DNA from: Burkholderia pyrrocinia
GTDB lineage: Bacteria; Pseudomonadota; Gammaproteobacteria; Burkholderiales; Burkholderiaceae
Length of the DNA: 64,000 nt
Direction of reading: 5' to 3'
Assembly: GCF_018417535.1 (NCBI RefSeq)
Contig: NZ_CP070977.1
Span: forward strand, 930,001-994,000
Below are positions 53,603 to 62,744 of this stretch, one piece after another. The first letter of the stretch is position 1, and each line of letters starts with the position of its first letter. The notes beneath the pieces are model-generated. The model saw only the letters and a list, made by a program, of their open reading frames with translations, did not search any database and had not been told where the DNA came from. A program made the position numbers and the translations under genes.

Positions 53603-54593
53603 GGTCAATGCAACGAGTAGGAGTGACGTGAAAACGCTGGAACCCTGGCTTCACCGGCACTGGCAGCTCGGGCCGGCGCGCCTGCAGGCGCTGTCGTCGG
53701 GCCATACTAACAAAACGTATCTCGTCGAGTGCGATTCGGGGCGCACGGTGCTGCGCGTGTCGTGGTCCGGCAAGCCGATCGAGCAGGTGCATCGCGAGGC
53801 GTCGATACTCGGCGATCTCGGCCGTTCGCGCACGGCGCCGATGCTACCCGCGCTGCCGCGACTGCGGCCGACCGTGGACGCGCAATCCGGCGTGCAGGTG
53901 CCTGATGGAAGCTGGCTGCATCTGTTCGAGCATATCGACGGCAGCCCCGGCCTGCCCGACGATGCGCACGCGGGCGCGATCGATGCGATGCGCGCGCTCG
54001 CGCATCTGCATGCGGCGCTGGCGGCGATCCCCGTGAGCGAATCCGCGCTGATGGCCTGGTTGGCGGCGCGCCATGCCCGTGTATCGGCGCGCGCGATGCC
54101 GTCGTTGCCGGGCGACTTGAGCAGCGATTACGACACGGTGATCTGGCGGATTGGCACGCATCTGGACACCGCGGCCCGCTGGCTGACGGGGCCGGTGCAT
54201 TGGCTGCACGGCGACTATCACGCGGGCAATCTGCTGTACGTGGGCCATGCGGTGAGCGGCGTGCTCGATTTCGACGATGTCGGGCAGGGTGCGCAGTGGC
54301 TCGAGGCGGCCTTTGCGCTGTTCGCGCTGTCGCGCGATGCGGGCAGGGACGATCGCTTCGTCTTCGATGCGCAGCGATGGGATGCCGGCCTGCGAGCCTA
54401 TGCAGCGACGCGGCCCGATGCTGCGCCGGACTGGATGCGCATGAACCGAGATGCGTTGATGGCGCTGTTCTGCGTGGACCAGACGCTGATCCATCTGGAA
54501 GCTGCGCAACGCGGCCTGTGGATGCCGGGGCCCGGCATCGGATTTCTAGGTGGCTGGCGGCAGTTGCTGGACGGCGCGGCGCCCGGAAGTTAG
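53601..54593 (+). CDS. APH-fold phosphotransferase (second copy)
   Basis: 330 aa from ATG 53601; GTG 53628 has the better ribosome site (AGGAG) and would give 321 aa. The brace motif is HWLHGDYHAGNLLYVGHAV (HGDxxxxN), and the metal site VLDFDDVGQG. N-lobe: LSSGHTNKTYLVECDSGRTV. It is more canonical than the first kinase in the cluster, and the two are clearly different proteins. It resembles homoserine/choline kinase-type enzymes. It faces away from the CmcI-like gene with overlapping start regions. Confidence 0.8.
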   Translation: MVNATSRSDVKTLEPWLHRHWQLGPARLQALSSGHTNKTYLVECDSGRTVLRVSWSGKPIEQVHREASILGDLGRSRTAPMLPALPRLRPTVDAQSGVQVPDGSWLHLFEHIDGSPGLPDDAHAGAIDAMRALAHLHAALAAIPVSESALMAWLAARHARVSARAMPSLPGDLSSDYDTVIWRIGTHLDTAARWLTGPVHWLHGDYHAGNLLYVGHAVSGVLDFDDVGQGAQWLEAAFALFALSRDAGRDDRFVFDAQRWDAGLRAYAATRPDAAPDWMRMNRDALMALFCVDQTLIHLEAAQRGLWMPGPGIGFLGGWRQLLDGAAPGS

Positions 54594-54605
54594 CTGGCTG
54601 CCGCG

Positions 54606-55181
54606 TCAGTCCTGTCGATTCAGGAACAGGCGCACGGCTTCGACCGTGTTGGGTCGCGCTTCTCCATGCCGCGATCCGTCGTGCATGCAGAACAGCACGT
54701 CCTGATGCCGCGCTGCGCTGCCGGCGACATGCGCGCGCATAGCGTCGCACAGCGCCTGGGGCGACGGCGCCGGCCGCTGCCAATCGTCGAGGATTGCGGT
54801 CCAGCCCGTGTGTTCGCGCTTCATCCGCGCAAGTACGCCGGCACGATTGTCCTGCGGCACGAGCCCGTAGGGCAGGCGCAGCGGAATCGTGTCCGGCGCG
54901 GGAACGCCGGCCCGGCGATAGGCTTCGCGAATCAGCGCGTCGGTCGCATCGATTTCGGCGATCAGCACGCCGTCCGCCAGCGCGCCCGGCCTCGCATGCG
55001 AATGGGTGTGATTGCCGAGCCGGTGGCCTTCGCGCGCCATTCTCGCGGCGACGTCGAGTGCGCCAGCGAGGTTCTTGCCGAGTAGAAAGAAGGTCGCCGT
55101 GCACGAGGCATCGCGCAGGACGTCGAGCAAGGGCGGTGTCGATGGGCCCGGGCCATCGTCGAAACTGAGGCGAATGGACAT
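54606..55181 (-). CDS. NodB-type polysaccharide deacetylase
   Basis: 191 aa from ATG 55181. The catalytic motifs are RLSFDDGPGPSTPP (base and metal Asp), NHTHSHA (two zinc His) and LRLPYG; a His near the end is in LFCMHDGSR. It lacks a signal peptide, so it would work in the cytoplasm, removing N-acetyl groups from a sugar intermediate rather than from the cell wall. That fits the neighbouring glycosyltransferase. It ends 13 bases from the convergent second kinase. Confidence 0.85.
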   Translation of the reverse strand: MSIRLSFDDGPGPSTPPLLDVLRDASCTATFFLLGKNLAGALDVAARMAREGHRLGNHTHSHARPGALADGVLIAEIDATDALIREAYRRAGVPAPDTIPLRLPYGLVPQDNRAGVLARMKREHTGWTAILDDWQRPAPSPQALCDAMRAHVAGSAARHQDVLFCMHDGSRHGEARPNTVEAVRLFLNRQD

Positions 55182-55321
55182 CGCGTGGAGGGCGCGTCGT
55201 GTGAGTGGAACCTGAACGATAGCGCAATCCGGCGCCGGACCGGTTGTGCGTCGTCAGCGAGCGGAAGCATGCGGGCGCAACGCGGCCGTGCGAAACCACC
55301 CGTGCTCAAGCGTTGAATCGC

Positions 55322-56131
55322 TCAATCGTCGCAAGCAAGCGCCGGCTCGTCCGGAATCGCCCGCTCCGCCAGCGCGACATAATCGCCCGACGCCGTGCGC
55401 TCGACCCTTGCATCGACGCGGTACGCGCGCCGCAGGTTCGGCGGCGTCAGCACGTCGGCCGGCGCGCCGTCCGCGACGAGTCCGTCGGCGCTCAGCAGCA
55501 CGAGCCGGTCGCAGAAACGCGATGCGAGATTCAGGTCGTGCATCGCGACCAGCACGATCGCGCCGCGCCGGCGGGCCGCCTCGCCGACCGCCTCCAGCGC
55601 GAGCAATTGCCAACGGAGGTCGAGCGCGCTGGTCGGTTCGTCGAGCAGCAGCAGCGGCGTGTCGCGCACGAGCACCTGCGCGAGCCCGACCATCTGCCGC
55701 TGGCCGCCCGACAACCGGTCGAGCGGCGACATCGCCAGCGGGTGCAGCCGCAGCCGCGTGAACACCTGTTGCAAACGCCGGTCGCGCATCGCGTCGGACA
55801 GGCCGCCGCAGGTGGCGCGCAACGCGCTGCGCACGGCTTCGTACACGAGCAGCGACGACGGTTGCGGCAAGGTCTGCGGCAGATAGCCGACCTGCCGCGT
55901 GTGTTCGCGGCGCGACCCGTGCAGCAGATCGAAGCTGCCGAATGCCGCGTGACCGGTCGCGGACGCGAGCCGCGCCAGCGCGCGCAGCAGCGTCGACTTG
56001 CCGACGCCGTTCGGCCCGAGCAGCCCGATCGTCGTGCCCGGCTCGACCGGCGCGAGCGACAGCCCGTCGAGCACGACCCGGGCGCCGTAGCGGACGCACA
56101 GCGCGTCGAGGTGCAGCATCGGCTCAGCCAT
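55322..56131 (-). CDS. Ferric-siderophore ABC transporter ATPase (FecE/FepC family)
   Basis: 269 aa from ATG 56131. Walker A GLLGPNGVGKSTLLRALARL, signature LSGGQRQMVGLAQVL, Walker B LLLLDEPTSALD and the H-loop in VLVAMHDLNLA. It powers uptake of an iron-loaded siderophore across the inner membrane with the permease and binding protein next door. Its start overlaps the permease end by 8 bases, and it is the last gene of a four-gene leftward operon that begins at a Fur box. Confidence 0.92.
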   Translation of the reverse strand: MAEPMLHLDALCVRYGARVVLDGLSLAPVEPGTTIGLLGPNGVGKSTLLRALARLASATGHAAFGSFDLLHGSRREHTRQVGYLPQTLPQPSSLLVYEAVRSALRATCGGLSDAMRDRRLQQVFTRLRLHPLAMSPLDRLSGGQRQMVGLAQVLVRDTPLLLLDEPTSALDLRWQLLALEAVGEAARRRGAIVLVAMHDLNLASRFCDRLVLLSADGLVADGAPADVLTPPNLRRAYRVDARVERTASGDYVALAERAIPDEPALACDD

Positions 56132-57188
56132 CGAGCCTCCTGCGCCGGCTGACGAGCAGCATGAACAACGGCACGCCGACCAGTGCGGTGATGATGCCGA
56201 TCGGCAGCGTCACGCCGGGAATCAGCGTCTTGCTGAGCACGGACGCGCCGGCCAGCATGATCGCGCCGGCGAGCGCCGCGCCCGGCAGGTAGTAGCGATG
56301 CTCGTCGCCGACCAGCAGCCGCGCGACGTGCGGCCCGACGAGGCCGACGAAACCGATCGTGCCGACGAACGACAGCGCCGTCGCGGACAGCAGGCTGATG
56401 CGCGCGAGCGCGACGAGCCGCAGCCGCTCGACCGCGATGCCCATGCTGCGCGCCTGCTCGTCGCCGGCGCGCAGCGCCGTCAACGACGCGACGTCGACGC
56501 TCGCCCACAGCGTGCAGGCGGCGAACACGCAGGTCAGCAGCACGATCTTGCCCCACGTCGCGCGCGCCAGGCTGCCCATGCTCCAGAACACGATCTGCTG
56601 CAGCGCATTCGCGTCGGCGATGAACTGCAGCAGCCACAGCAGGGCCTCGAAGCTGAACATCAGGCCGATGCCGAACAGCACGACGGTTTCGGTCGTTGCG
56701 CCGTGGCGCCACGCGAGCCAGACGATCAGCAGCGTCGCAGCGCTCGCGCACGCGAACGCGCCGAGCGACAGCGCGACGTTCTCGTTCCACAGCACCAGGT
56801 GCCAGCCGGAAATCACGACGAGCGACGCGCCGACGCTCGCAGCGGCCGACATGCCGAGCGTGAACGGGCTCGCGAGCGGGTTGTTCAGCACGGTCTGCAT
56901 TTCGGCGCCGGCGAACCCGAGCGACGCGCCGACGAGCACGGCCATCAGCGCATACGGCAGGCGCACGTCCCACAGGATCACGCGCTGTTCGAGCGGCAGC
57001 CCGTCGGGCCGGAACAGGCCGCCGACCAGGTCGGCGACCGGAAACGGCGACGGGCCGGTCGAGACGTCGACGACGAGCAGCGCGACGAGCACGCATGCGA
57101 GCGCGGCCAGCGCGCCGACACGCCGCGCGGCGACCGCGCGGTAGCGGAGTCGCAGCGACGGCGGCGAAACGGGCGTCGTCGTGCTCAT
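56124..57188 (-). CDS. Ferric-siderophore ABC transporter permease (FecCD family)
   Basis: 354 aa from ATG 57188. About ten membrane helices (ALAALACVLVALLVVDVSTG first), with EMQTVLNNPLASPFTLGMSA and FVGLVGPHVARLLVGDEHRY, the conserved loops that meet the ATPase. One protein seems to serve as a homodimer, since no second permease gene is present. It overlaps the esterase gene upstream by four bases. A much longer frame in the same phase is only the esterase's shadow. Confidence 0.92.
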   Translation of the reverse strand: MSTTTPVSPPSLRLRYRAVAARRVGALAALACVLVALLVVDVSTGPSPFPVADLVGGLFRPDGLPLEQRVILWDVRLPYALMAVLVGASLGFAGAEMQTVLNNPLASPFTLGMSAAASVGASLVVISGWHLVLWNENVALSLGAFACASAATLLIVWLAWRHGATTETVVLFGIGLMFSFEALLWLLQFIADANALQQIVFWSMGSLARATWGKIVLLTCVFAACTLWASVDVASLTALRAGDEQARSMGIAVERLRLVALARISLLSATALSFVGTIGFVGLVGPHVARLLVGDEHRYYLPGAALAGAIMLAGASVLSKTLIPGVTLPIGIITALVGVPLFMLLVSRRRRLDG

Positions 57189-58114
57189 GCGGCCGCTCCG
57201 GACGCGGGCTCGAAAACCACGCGTGACGCAAGCGCGAGGCTCGGCAGCACGACGCCGCCGTGATCCTCGCCGTCGATCAGCCGAAACGCGGCGTCGAGCC
57301 CTGGGCGGCCGCCTACGCGCGCGACGAAGTCGCGGGCGGAACTGACCTGCTTGCGGGCCTGCTGGCGGCGCATCCGTTCGGCGTCGGGGTTCGGTACACC
57401 TTCCTCGAGGCTGCCTGCGGTCACGAGGACGCGCAGCGGTGGTGCGAGCGGGGCGGTTTGCACGGCGAACCGGTCGGCATAGGGCAGCAGCGTGCGCTCG
57501 CCCCACCAGATCGACGGGCTCGCGGCCACGTAGCGCCGAAACAGGTGCGCGCGCGTGAGCATCGCGTACAGCGTCAGCAGGCCGCCGTACGAGTGGCCGA
57601 ACAGCGTCTGCCGCTCGGGATCGACCGGCAACTGGCGGGCGAGCCACGGCTGCACGTCGTGCTCGATGAAGTCGAGAAAGCGGTCCGCGACGACGCCGCG
57701 GCCGTTCGGCAACGGCGCGAGCGTGTAGTCGTCCGCGCGCGCGGCCATGTCGTAGGGTCCGTCGACCGGATAGCCGATGCCGATCACGACGGCCTCGGCG
57801 TCGCGCGAGCCGTCCGGCTGCGCGCGACGATTGCGGGTGAGCTGCGCCGCGAGCGGGAACAGTGCATTGCCGTCGAGCACGGTGAGCACCGGATGGGGGG
57901 CCGAGCCGGAACGGTCGGCCGGCAACGCGACGAACAGACGCCGCGTGCGGCCGGCGATCGTCACGTCGAACTGGCGGCTGTTCGGCACGAAGACCGGCGG
58001 CGCGGCGTCGAAGCCGGGCCAGGCAGGTGCATCGGCGGCACACGCGGGCGCGAGCGGGCCGGCCAAGCCGGCGACGAGCAGGGAGCGGCGCATGGAGGAG
58101 GTGGGCATCCGCAT
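57185..58114 (-). CDS. Exported alpha/beta hydrolase, siderophore esterase (IroE/Fes-like)
   Basis: 309 aa from ATG 58114 (ATG 58093 also possible). An N-terminal export signal (RRSLLVAGLAGPLAPACAAD) precedes the esterase-D-type hydrolase. The nucleophile is in LFGHSYGGLLTLYAML, strand VLTVLDGNALFPLAAQ comes earlier, and the last His is in GEDHGGVVLPS. In siderophore loci such enzymes cut ester or lactone bonds of tri-catecholates to release iron. With a signal peptide it should act in the periplasm, like IroE. It lies between the permease and the binding protein in one operon. Confidence 0.85.
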   Translation of the reverse strand: MRMPTSSMRRSLLVAGLAGPLAPACAADAPAWPGFDAAPPVFVPNSRQFDVTIAGRTRRLFVALPADRSGSAPHPVLTVLDGNALFPLAAQLTRNRRAQPDGSRDAEAVVIGIGYPVDGPYDMAARADDYTLAPLPNGRGVVADRFLDFIEHDVQPWLARQLPVDPERQTLFGHSYGGLLTLYAMLTRAHLFRRYVAASPSIWWGERTLLPYADRFAVQTAPLAPPLRVLVTAGSLEEGVPNPDAERMRRQQARKQVSSARDFVARVGGRPGLDAAFRLIDGEDHGGVVLPSLALASRVVFEPASGAAA

Positions 58115-58115
58115 G

Positions 58116-59255
58116 TCAGGATCCTTCCTGCACCCAGTATTCGCCTTGCAGCGGAATGGGCTGGAAGCGTCGCACCATCGTGTCGAACGTGGTGCGCGGA
58201 TCGAGATCGGCGAACAGCGCCGGATGCAGCCACTTGGCCATCGCCTGCACGGCGACGACGTTGAACGGCGAATTGTAGAAGTGATGCCAGATCGCATACG
58301 CGCGCCGCTCGCGGACCGCACGCAGCGGCGCGAGCTGCGGCCGCTTCAGCGACCGGTCGAGCGAGCGGACGGCGGCGTCGCGCGGCACGCCGGCGCCGAG
58401 CGCGATGCGTTGCGGCGCGCTTTGCAGCGTCTGGAGCGAGCCGATCGCGGTGCCGATGTAGAAATCGGGCTGGCGGCTCAGCACGTATTCGGGGTTCAGC
58501 GTGCCGTGCTCGCCGGGCACGCGGCCTGTCGCGACGTTGTTGCCGCCGGCGGCGTCGAGCAGGTGGCCCATCATGCCGGTCATCGTGTCGCAGCAGTCGC
58601 CCGACAGGCCGACGCGGCTTTCGAGGAACACGCTCGGCGCGGCCGGGCGCGCGGTCGCGAGCCGTGTGCGGACGAGGTCGAGCTGCTGCTGCCAGTACGC
58701 ATTGAATTCCGCCGCGCGCTGCGGCGAGCCGAGTATCTGGCCGAGCAGCGCGATGCTGCGCGGCGTGTTGGCGAGCGGGTCGTGCCGGAAGTCGACGAAC
58801 ACGATCGCGACGCCGGCCGCCTCGAGCCGCGCGAGCGTTTCGCGATCGCGCTCGCCGGGGCCGTGGCCGCCGCCGAGCCCGAAGATCGCGACCTGCGGAC
58901 GCAGCGCGAGCGCGCGCTCGTCGCTGAAGCTGCCGGACTGCGAGCGTCCAATGCGCGGCACGTCCTTCAGGTGCGGGAAGCGCGCGAGCCATTGCGCGTA
59001 GCTCGCGGGATCGAGTTGCTCGAAATCCCCCATCATGCCGACGAGGCGGCGCGTCGGATCGTCGCTGTCGACCACCGCCAGCGCCGGCAGCAGGCGGCCC
59101 TCGCCGAGCAGCACGCGCTCGACGCGCGCGGGAATCCGGACCTGCCGCCCGGCCAGGTCGGTGACGGTCGTCGTGTCCGCGTGCGCGGCATGCATCACGA
59201 GCCAGCCGCACAGCCATACGCCCAGCATGGCCCACATTCCGCTTGTCTTTTTCAC
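58116..59255 (-). CDS. Periplasmic ferric-siderophore binding protein (FecB/FepB family)
   Basis: 379 aa from GTG 59255, chosen because GGGAG lies just upstream and a signal peptide follows (VKKTSGMWAMLGVWLCGWLV, cleaved near HAAHA). The class III binding-protein fold shows TTVTDLAGRQVRIPARVERV, RPQVAIFGLG and FNVVAVQAMAKWLHP. It delivers the iron complex to the permease. It is the first gene of the uptake operon and stands directly downstream of a Fur box. The stop is one base from the esterase start. Confidence 0.9.
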   Translation of the reverse strand: MKKTSGMWAMLGVWLCGWLVMHAAHADTTTVTDLAGRQVRIPARVERVLLGEGRLLPALAVVDSDDPTRRLVGMMGDFEQLDPASYAQWLARFPHLKDVPRIGRSQSGSFSDERALALRPQVAIFGLGGGHGPGERDRETLARLEAAGVAIVFVDFRHDPLANTPRSIALLGQILGSPQRAAEFNAYWQQQLDLVRTRLATARPAAPSVFLESRVGLSGDCCDTMTGMMGHLLDAAGGNNVATGRVPGEHGTLNPEYVLSRQPDFYIGTAIGSLQTLQSAPQRIALGAGVPRDAAVRSLDRSLKRPQLAPLRAVRERRAYAIWHHFYNSPFNVVAVQAMAKWLHPALFADLDPRTTFDTMVRRFQPIPLQGEYWVQEGS

Positions 59256-59275
59256 GCGACTCCCGATACGATATA

Positions 59276-59294
59276 AATGAGAACAATTCTCATT
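59276..59294. promoter_or_regulatory. Fur box controlling the uptake operon
   Basis: AATGAGAACAATTCTCATT is a near-perfect palindrome of the Fur type (consensus GATAATGATAATCATTATC). It lies 20 bases upstream of the binding-protein start and about 105 bases before the AraC gene, so it can control both directions. Confidence 0.8.
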
Positions 59295-59398
59295 TAATTG
59301 TAGCCGACCCGAGGCCATGGCAGGGGCATCGGCCGTTTGATCGAACACCAGAATAGTTTGCGCGGGCGCAAGAGGCCTGCGCGCGGGGGTATGACGAC

Positions 59399-60370
59399 AT
59401 GACAGCGCTGACGCCAGCCGCTTCCCATTCCGATCGCTATCGACACGACGCGCACGTCGCGCGGATCCGCGAGGTGCGGCCCGGGCTGCGGATCCATTCG
59501 GACGACGCAACAGACGAATTCGACGCCGTGATGTCGGGGCAGTGTTCGCCGGGCCTGCATCTCGTGCTGCTGCTCGAGGGCGCGCTCGACGTGTCGTACG
59601 GCGACCGGCGCGTGGTGTTGACGACGGACGGGCGCCGCACCGGCCGCGCGGACCGCGAAGCCGCGCGGTCCGCGGTGCGGATGCAGTCGTTCCTGCTCAA
59701 CGCGGTCGAGCCGGACACGTTCCGCAGGCGGCTCAGCAAGGGCGGTTACGCGCGGCGGCTGAGCCTCGCGATGTCGGGCGAATGGCTCGGCCATCTGCAG
59801 GCGGCCAGCCGAGGCGTCCTGCCGGAACAGCTCGGTGCGATGCTGTCCGCGCATCTCGCGATCCGCTTCTGGCAGCCGACGCCGCGCGCGACGGCGCTCG
59901 CCGAACAGATCGTGCGGCCGCCCGCCTATCAGCCGATGCTGCAGGCAATCTACCTGGAGAGCCGCGTACTCGAACTGCTCGCCGAGGCGTTCACGCCGCT
60001 CGAGACCGACGCGGCGCAGGCGGCGGACGCGTCGCTCGGCTCGCGCGACTATCGCCGGATGGCCGAGCTGCGCGCGTTCCTCGCGAGCGACGCGGCGCAG
60101 GAACTGTCGCTCGACGACATCGCGCGGCACGCCGGGATGAGCGCGAACGCGATGCAGCGCCAGTTCCGTGCGGCCTACGGCACGACCGTGTTCGACTTCG
60201 TCCGCGAACATCATCTGCAACGCGCGCGGCTCGCGCTCGAGCGCGACGCGATGAGCGTCAAGCAGGCCGCGGCGCTGGCCGGCTACACGAGCGCCGCGAA
60301 TTTCGCGACGGCCTACAAGCGCCGCTTCGGCGTCACGCCGACGCTCGCGCGACGCAGCGACCGGCGCTGA
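59399..60370 (+). CDS. AraC-family regulator of the siderophore locus (PchR-like)
   Basis: 323 aa. The C-terminal pair of helix-turn-helices is clear: SLDDIARHAGMSANAMQRQF and SVKQAAALAGYTSAANFATA, with RRFGVTPT. The N-terminal half (VMSGQCSPGLHLVLLLEGAL) resembles the ligand domain of PchR, which senses ferric siderophore inside the cell. It lies between the uptake operon and the receptor gene, both with Fur boxes, so it probably activates them when the iron-siderophore is present. Confidence 0.87.
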   Translation: MTALTPAASHSDRYRHDAHVARIREVRPGLRIHSDDATDEFDAVMSGQCSPGLHLVLLLEGALDVSYGDRRVVLTTDGRRTGRADREAARSAVRMQSFLLNAVEPDTFRRRLSKGGYARRLSLAMSGEWLGHLQAASRGVLPEQLGAMLSAHLAIRFWQPTPRATALAEQIVRPPAYQPMLQAIYLESRVLELLAEAFTPLETDAAQAADASLGSRDYRRMAELRAFLASDAAQELSLDDIARHAGMSANAMQRQFRAAYGTTVFDFVREHHLQRARLALERDAMSVKQAAALAGYTSAANFATAYKRRFGVTPTLARRSDRR

Positions 60371-60446
60371 CGACGGCCGGCGACGGCGCTCAAACGACTT
60401 CGATGCTTACGCAAAGATTTCGGTTGATTACATGTTTCATAATACA

Positions 60447-60465
60447 AATGAGAATCAATAGCATT
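60447..60465 (+). promoter_or_regulatory. Fur box upstream of the TonB receptor
   Basis: AATGAGAATCAATAGCATT matches the Fur consensus well and lies 23 bases before the receptor start, so it would repress the receptor and the biosynthetic genes behind it when iron is plentiful. Confidence 0.75.
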
Positions 60466-60487
60466 ATGAAACGTAGAAGGCGCCACC

Positions 60488-62695
60488 ATGTCGAGTCAAG
60501 CTGCAAGCTTTGCGTTGAAGCCGGTCGTCGTTGCCGGCCTGTATCTGATGGGTGCGTCGTGCGCGTGGGCGCAGACGCCTGACACAACGGCGGAACCCGC
60601 CGCCGCGTCCTCCGTCGCCGCCCGATCCGCCGCCGCCAAACCAGACGACCCGGCGAAGCCGGCCGAAGCCGCGCCGCCGGAGGCCGCCGCCGATCCGGCC
60701 GCGCTGAAGGAGATTGTCGTCACGGCGAGCCGCCGCGAGCAGGCGATCCGCGAGGCACCCGCGAGCATTTCGGTGATCAGCCGGGAAAACATCGACGCGA
60801 AGCCGTATACGTCAGTCGCCGAGATCGTCGCCAACGTCGAGGGCGTGAGCGTCGTCGGTGCATCGCCGAACGACCAGGACATCTCGATTCGCGGGATGCC
60901 GGGCGAGTACACGCTGATCCTCGTCGACGGCCGCCGCCAGAACACGCGCGAAACGATGAACCGCGGCACGGCCGGCGTGCAGTCGAACCTGATGCCGCCG
61001 CTGTCCGCGATCGAGCGGATCGAGGTCGTGCGCGGGCCGATGTCGTCGCTGTACGGCGCCGACGCGATGGGCGGCGTGATCAACGTGATCACGCGCAAGG
61101 TGCCGAAGCGCTGGGGCGGCACGATCACGGCCGGCAGTGTGTGGCAGCTCGAATCGAACCAGGGCGACACGCAGAGCGTCGACTTCTGGCTCGGCGGCCC
61201 GCTGAAATCCGACGTGCTCGGGCTGCAGGCGTCGGGGCGTCTCCTGCATCGCGGCGAAGACGACATCTACTACCCGAACAGCGGAACGGGCGGGGCGAAC
61301 GGGCAGCGGATCGGCAGCTTCGACGTGAAGCTGTCCGCGAAACCCGCGAGCAACCAGGACGTGAGCGTGAACATCGGGCGCGAGCAGCTCACCTATCTCA
61401 GCACGCCGGGCAAGAGCGCCGCGCCGCTCACGCCGCGCACGGCGGCCACCGCGCTTACGGAGACGCGTCATGTCCGCGATTACTGGGGCATCACGCACGA
61501 CGGCCGCTGGGGCTTCGGCGACACGACGGTGTCGCTGTACGGCGAGCGCGGCGTGCAGGACCAGTGGACGCCGGCCGGGCGTTCGCCGGTGAAGCCTGCG
61601 CTGACCGACACGATCCTCGAAGCCAAGGCCGCGGTGCCGTGGTGGGGCGAGCGCAACATCCTGACCGTGGGCGGCCAGCACATCTGGTCGAGGCTGTCGG
61701 GCGTCAGCGTGCAGGACGCGGTGCCGAAAGGGCATGGGGTCAATGCGGATCGCGTCACACGCAACGCGTGGGCGCTGTTCGGCGAGAACGACTACTTCTT
61801 CAACGACCGCTTCACGCTGACGACCGGCGTGCGACTCGATCACGACGACCGCTACGGCAGCCACGTGAGCCCGCGCATCTACGGCGTGTACCAGCTCAGC
61901 AAGACGTGGACGGTGCGCGGCGGCGTATCGACCGGTTTCCGTCCGCCGTCGCTGCGCCAGAGCACGGCCGGCTACTGCATGACGTCGGGCGGCGCGGCGG
62001 GCGCGACGCCCGGCACGCTGTGCGGCAATCCGGATCTCAAGCCGGAGACGAGCCTGACCGAGGAGCTCGGCGTGCGCTACGACCTGGGCGACACGTACGC
62101 GGGCCTGACGCTGTTCAACAACCTGTTCAAGAACAAGGTGGCGAGCTACGACACGGGCAAGCCCGATCCGCGCTCGCCGGGCCGCAACATCTACGTGTAC
62201 GACAACATCGACCGGGTCAAGCTGTACGGGCTCGAGATCGGCGCGGGCACGCGCCTGTCGCGCACGCTGAAGGTGTCGGGCGCATATACGCTGACCGAAT
62301 CGCGCCGCGAGGGCAGCGGCGAGAAGGCGTTCAACGGCAGCTCGCTCGACGGCTTTCCGCTCGACAAGACGCCGAAGCACAAATTCAACGTGCAGGTCGA
62401 CTGGACGCCGACGGCCAAGCTCGATCTCTACGCGGCGGCGAACTACAGCGGCAGCGAATACTGGGCCGCGTTCCGCAACGGCGCGCAGGGCGTGCGCGAG
62501 CGGCCGTCGACGACGACCTTCGATCTCGGCGGGCGCTACCGGATCGACAAGCGTTTCTCCGTCAATTTCGCGGTGCTGAACCTGACCAACAAGATGGTGC
62601 CGATCGACGATCGCACGCGCACGACCGGGCTGAGCGGCAACTGGCTCGTCGACCAGGGGCGCCGCATCGCGGTGAGCCTGACCGCGGAAATGTGA
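60488..62695 (+). CDS. TonB-dependent ferric-catecholate siderophore receptor (FepA-like)
   Basis: 735 aa with a signal peptide (VVAGLYLMGASCAWAQ). An unusual Ala/Pro-rich linker (residues about 35-75) leads to the TonB box EIVVTAS. The plug shows DISIRGMPGEYTLILVDGRR and LYGADAMGGVINVITRK. The barrel ends in the expected aromatic-rich strand with RRIAVSLTAEM. The pattern of plug and loops is that of FepA/PfeA/IrgA enterobactin-type receptors. Fur-controlled and first in the rightward transcript that leads to the synthesis genes 49 bases later. Confidence 0.93.
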   Translation: MSSQAASFALKPVVVAGLYLMGASCAWAQTPDTTAEPAAASSVAARSAAAKPDDPAKPAEAAPPEAAADPAALKEIVVTASRREQAIREAPASISVISRENIDAKPYTSVAEIVANVEGVSVVGASPNDQDISIRGMPGEYTLILVDGRRQNTRETMNRGTAGVQSNLMPPLSAIERIEVVRGPMSSLYGADAMGGVINVITRKVPKRWGGTITAGSVWQLESNQGDTQSVDFWLGGPLKSDVLGLQASGRLLHRGEDDIYYPNSGTGGANGQRIGSFDVKLSAKPASNQDVSVNIGREQLTYLSTPGKSAAPLTPRTAATALTETRHVRDYWGITHDGRWGFGDTTVSLYGERGVQDQWTPAGRSPVKPALTDTILEAKAAVPWWGERNILTVGGQHIWSRLSGVSVQDAVPKGHGVNADRVTRNAWALFGENDYFFNDRFTLTTGVRLDHDDRYGSHVSPRIYGVYQLSKTWTVRGGVSTGFRPPSLRQSTAGYCMTSGGAAGATPGTLCGNPDLKPETSLTEELGVRYDLGDTYAGLTLFNNLFKNKVASYDTGKPDPRSPGRNIYVYDNIDRVKLYGLEIGAGTRLSRTLKVSGAYTLTESRREGSGEKAFNGSSLDGFPLDKTPKHKFNVQVDWTPTAKLDLYAAANYSGSEYWAAFRNGAQGVRERPSTTTFDLGGRYRIDKRFSVNFAVLNLTNKMVPIDDRTRTTGLSGNWLVDQGRRIAVSLTAEM

Positions 62696-62744
62696 CGGCA
62701 TGGCCGGCGCGCCGCGTCGGCTCGTTCAATCTGGAGGCAATGTC

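Noticed and set aside
55531..57231. A 566-codon minus-strand frame overlapping the siderophore permease
   Set aside because: Frame-shifted shadow of the FecCD and FecE genes. The transporter frames carry Walker and permease motifs and proper starts.
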